A stretch of DNA of 64,000 nt from positions 12,728,972 to 12,792,971 of the forward strand of contig CM028900.1 in the NCBI GenBank assembly GCA_016801885.1. The letters are read 5' to 3'. This document shows positions 62,216 to 64,000 of the stretch, one piece after another (position 1 is the first letter of the stretch; each line of letters starts with the position of its first letter). The notes under the pieces were generated by a model, which worked only from the letters and a program-made list of their open reading frames with translations, was not told the DNA's origin and did not search any database. The position numbers were made by a program, and so were the translations under genes. This stretch comes from Toxotes chatareus (taxonomy: Eukaryota; Chordata; Actinopteri; Toxotidae).

Positions 62216-63254
62216 TGCAACTAAGAGAGACTGTCTGAGTGTGTGTCTCCCTCACACACTCACACAGCTACAGAGCATAAAGGTTTGTTCACACTGTGTG
62301 AGGGAAGGCCCTCAAGTTATCCCTATCCTAAGGGACTGGACAAAATTATGTTTTTATTAATTGAAAATTGTTATTGGTGCAGCAGACACATTTCTGCTCC
62401 TCTTCAGACTTTCATAAGGTTGATTAGAGCCAGGATGTCTCATTATCAGCCAGTCTCTGTCGTCCACTCTTTATTATACATGGGACATCCCAGTGTACTG
62501 CAGTGTATTTCAAATACACATGACAGCTTGCCAAAGGTGGACATTAGACCCAATAGACCACGTGTGTAAACAGAGTGAACTGTGTTTATTTATTTGAATA
62601 ACATGGAAAACAGCACATTTTGTGCTTTACTGATCCCTGTGCAACATCAAACCCACCATATACTCTTAAATACTTACGATGACCCTGTTAATCCCCAGGC
62701 ATTCAAAGCAATTTTATCTTGATTTAAAAAATAATGAGATGTATGGAAACGCAGAAAAAAATATATTCGCAAGTCAAACTGTGACCCATGAATATAATTA
62801 GCGTATGAATGTATTCAATGTGATTTTCAGTGTTTTTTCTACAAAATTTTAACCAACCTAAATATTTACTTTTAAAGCCATCCAGAATTTACCGTCAGTT
62901 GTAATTGCTGAGAACCATCTTGTCACCATTATAACTTCTCAAGCATAATGTGGAAATATTATTGGTGAGAGAATAAGGTTTGAAATATTTTCTGTTGTTT
63001 AAAAACTTGCTCCTTTGCATATTTTAAAACAGCATTTGGAAACACTGTGATGCTGTTCCAATCATTCATGAAGTGTGTATCTCAACCAACAGCCTCATGT
63101 ATCTGTCTGTTCTATGTAGTTAGCCAGTCTATCACAACAACATAATTTTATGCCTCAGCTCAGCTATTTTTACAATGGTTACTTGTGAAAGTATCTTCTT
63201 CCTGCAGATACTATTACATAAATGTCTTCATTTACAACATATAGTATTGATACC

Positions 63255-63722
63255 AGCTGTGGAAGATGGGTTGAAATATTTTACTTTAACAAAAGTAGCA
63301 GTACAACAATATAAAAACTACAAAAAGAGCTGCATTTTGATTCTAGCAGAGTAAAAGTACTGAAATATTATCAGCAAAAATGTACTCAAAGTTTTAAAAG
63401 TAAAAGTACTTATGCAAAATCACACCAGCAATGAGTGTTGCAGTAGATGTACCATGCATACTGTACATGTGTTAATGGGATATTATTACAGATGCATTCA
63501 AAAATACACTATATCTAATAAACTATGTTTTATGTGGAAATATTTTGCAACATGACTACCTAAACTGCAGCTGTGAAATAAATATAGTGCAGTAAAACAT
63601 ACAATACTTCACTCATAAATGCTGTGTAGTGAAAGCAGCAATTAATGGAAATACTCAAGTATAAAAAGCTCAAAATTGTACTTTAGGACAGAACCTAAGT
63701 AAATAGTAACACTTCACCACTG
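63255..63722 (+). mobile_element. Teleost non-autonomous interspersed element (ctgtggaa ... ttcaccactg)
   Basis: The copy carries the hallmark segments of a very common teleost repeat: a terminal gtggaag and terminal ttcaccactgg in inverted orientation, ttttactttaac...aaagtagcagtacaacaatataaaaac near the left end, agtaaaagtactgaaatatta and aagtaaaagtactta inside, and gtgaaataaatatagtgcagtaaaa and ggaaatactcaagtat near the right end. Length is about 470 bp. The inverted ends and lack of coding capacity suggest a non-autonomous DNA transposon family. The family name is not known to me. Confidence 0.8.
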
Positions 63723-64000
63723 GCTGACTTTGAGTTGTTGGCTTAAAATGACTTTCTCTTGCAAAAGAGACTCAGTTATTCTCTTTGTTATTCCCTTTTT
63801 TAAAGCCTTCTTTGTGTGTTAGTCTCACATTCATGTTCCTAGGAGATTCACATTGTTGTGATTATGGTGGTGATGATTTTTACAGCTGGTTACACACAAA
63901 TATAAAATGCTTTCTGCCCAGATGAAACTGACATGAAATCTGAAGCTTCTGATGACTTAATTCATCTCTTCCCACAACAAATTAATGGACGGCATCTGAA
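63723..64000. other. Right end of window, intergenic
   Basis: No gene or repeat recognised in the last 278 bases. Confidence 0.5.

Larger units (their letters stand above)
60411..63254. other. Downstream intergenic region
   Basis: No gene seen. It contains a candidate regulatory block (61100-61770, described separately), a CT/CA repeat (61843-61946) and a long GT repeat (62145-62215). KCNH7, the expected next gene on this side in other vertebrates, is not visible in the window. Confidence 0.5.

Noticed and set aside
59400..64000. Exons of KCNH7
   Set aside because: Expected on this side from synteny, but no channel-like coding sequence is visible.
1..64000. CRISPR arrays, tRNA or rRNA genes, endogenous viral genes
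   Set aside because: No spaced direct repeats, no cloverleaf with A/B boxes, and no retroviral-type coding sequence were recognised.

Overview
The window looks like nuclear DNA from a ray-finned fish, most likely a spiny-rayed (percomorph-type) teleost. The reasons are AT-rich, CpG-depleted background, abundant (CA/TG)n, (AAAC)n and homopolymer tracts, vertebrate-style GT-AG splice sites, and copies of three interspersed repeat families that I recognise as common in teleost genomes. I see no bacterial, viral or plasmid-like organisation.

Only one protein-coding gene can be supported: fidgetin (fign), a AAA-family microtubule-severing ATPase, on the + strand. A CpG-rich promoter zone and probable non-coding exon 1 (about 31650-31945) are followed by a 0.89-kb intron. 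A 35-nt exon 2 (32838-32872) carries the start codon, then comes a 19.4-kb intron. One large terminal exon (from 52310, stop at 54542-54544) carries nearly all the coding sequence and a long 3' UTR, probably ending near 59390 or 60410.

This fign copy is odd in two ways. First, the reading frame is broken inside the terminal exon: the N-terminal part runs into a stop at 52705-52707, and the homologous protein resumes in the +1 frame from 52622 to the normal C-terminus. The break matches a 17-bp deletion between two 11-bp direct repeats. Second, the Walker A lysine of the AAA domain is an arginine (53861-53863). It is therefore either a diverged or decaying copy (for example one member of a genome-duplication pair), a null allele, or partly an assembly error. 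The rest of the domain is well kept.

Layout: 1-31640 is intergenic desert with repeats and several candidate conserved non-coding elements; 31650-32872 is the 5' end of fign; 32873-52309 is intron 2, with further enhancer-like blocks; 52310-54544 is the main coding exon; 54545 to about 59390/60410 is the 3' UTR; the remainder to 64000 is intergenic desert with an octamer-motif cluster and a teleost interspersed element at the end. A single developmental gene in a large desert agrees with what is known of the FIGN locus in other vertebrates (neighbours KCNH7 and GRB14, neither visible here). I found no convincing tRNA, rRNA, miRNA, CRISPR or intact transposon gene.
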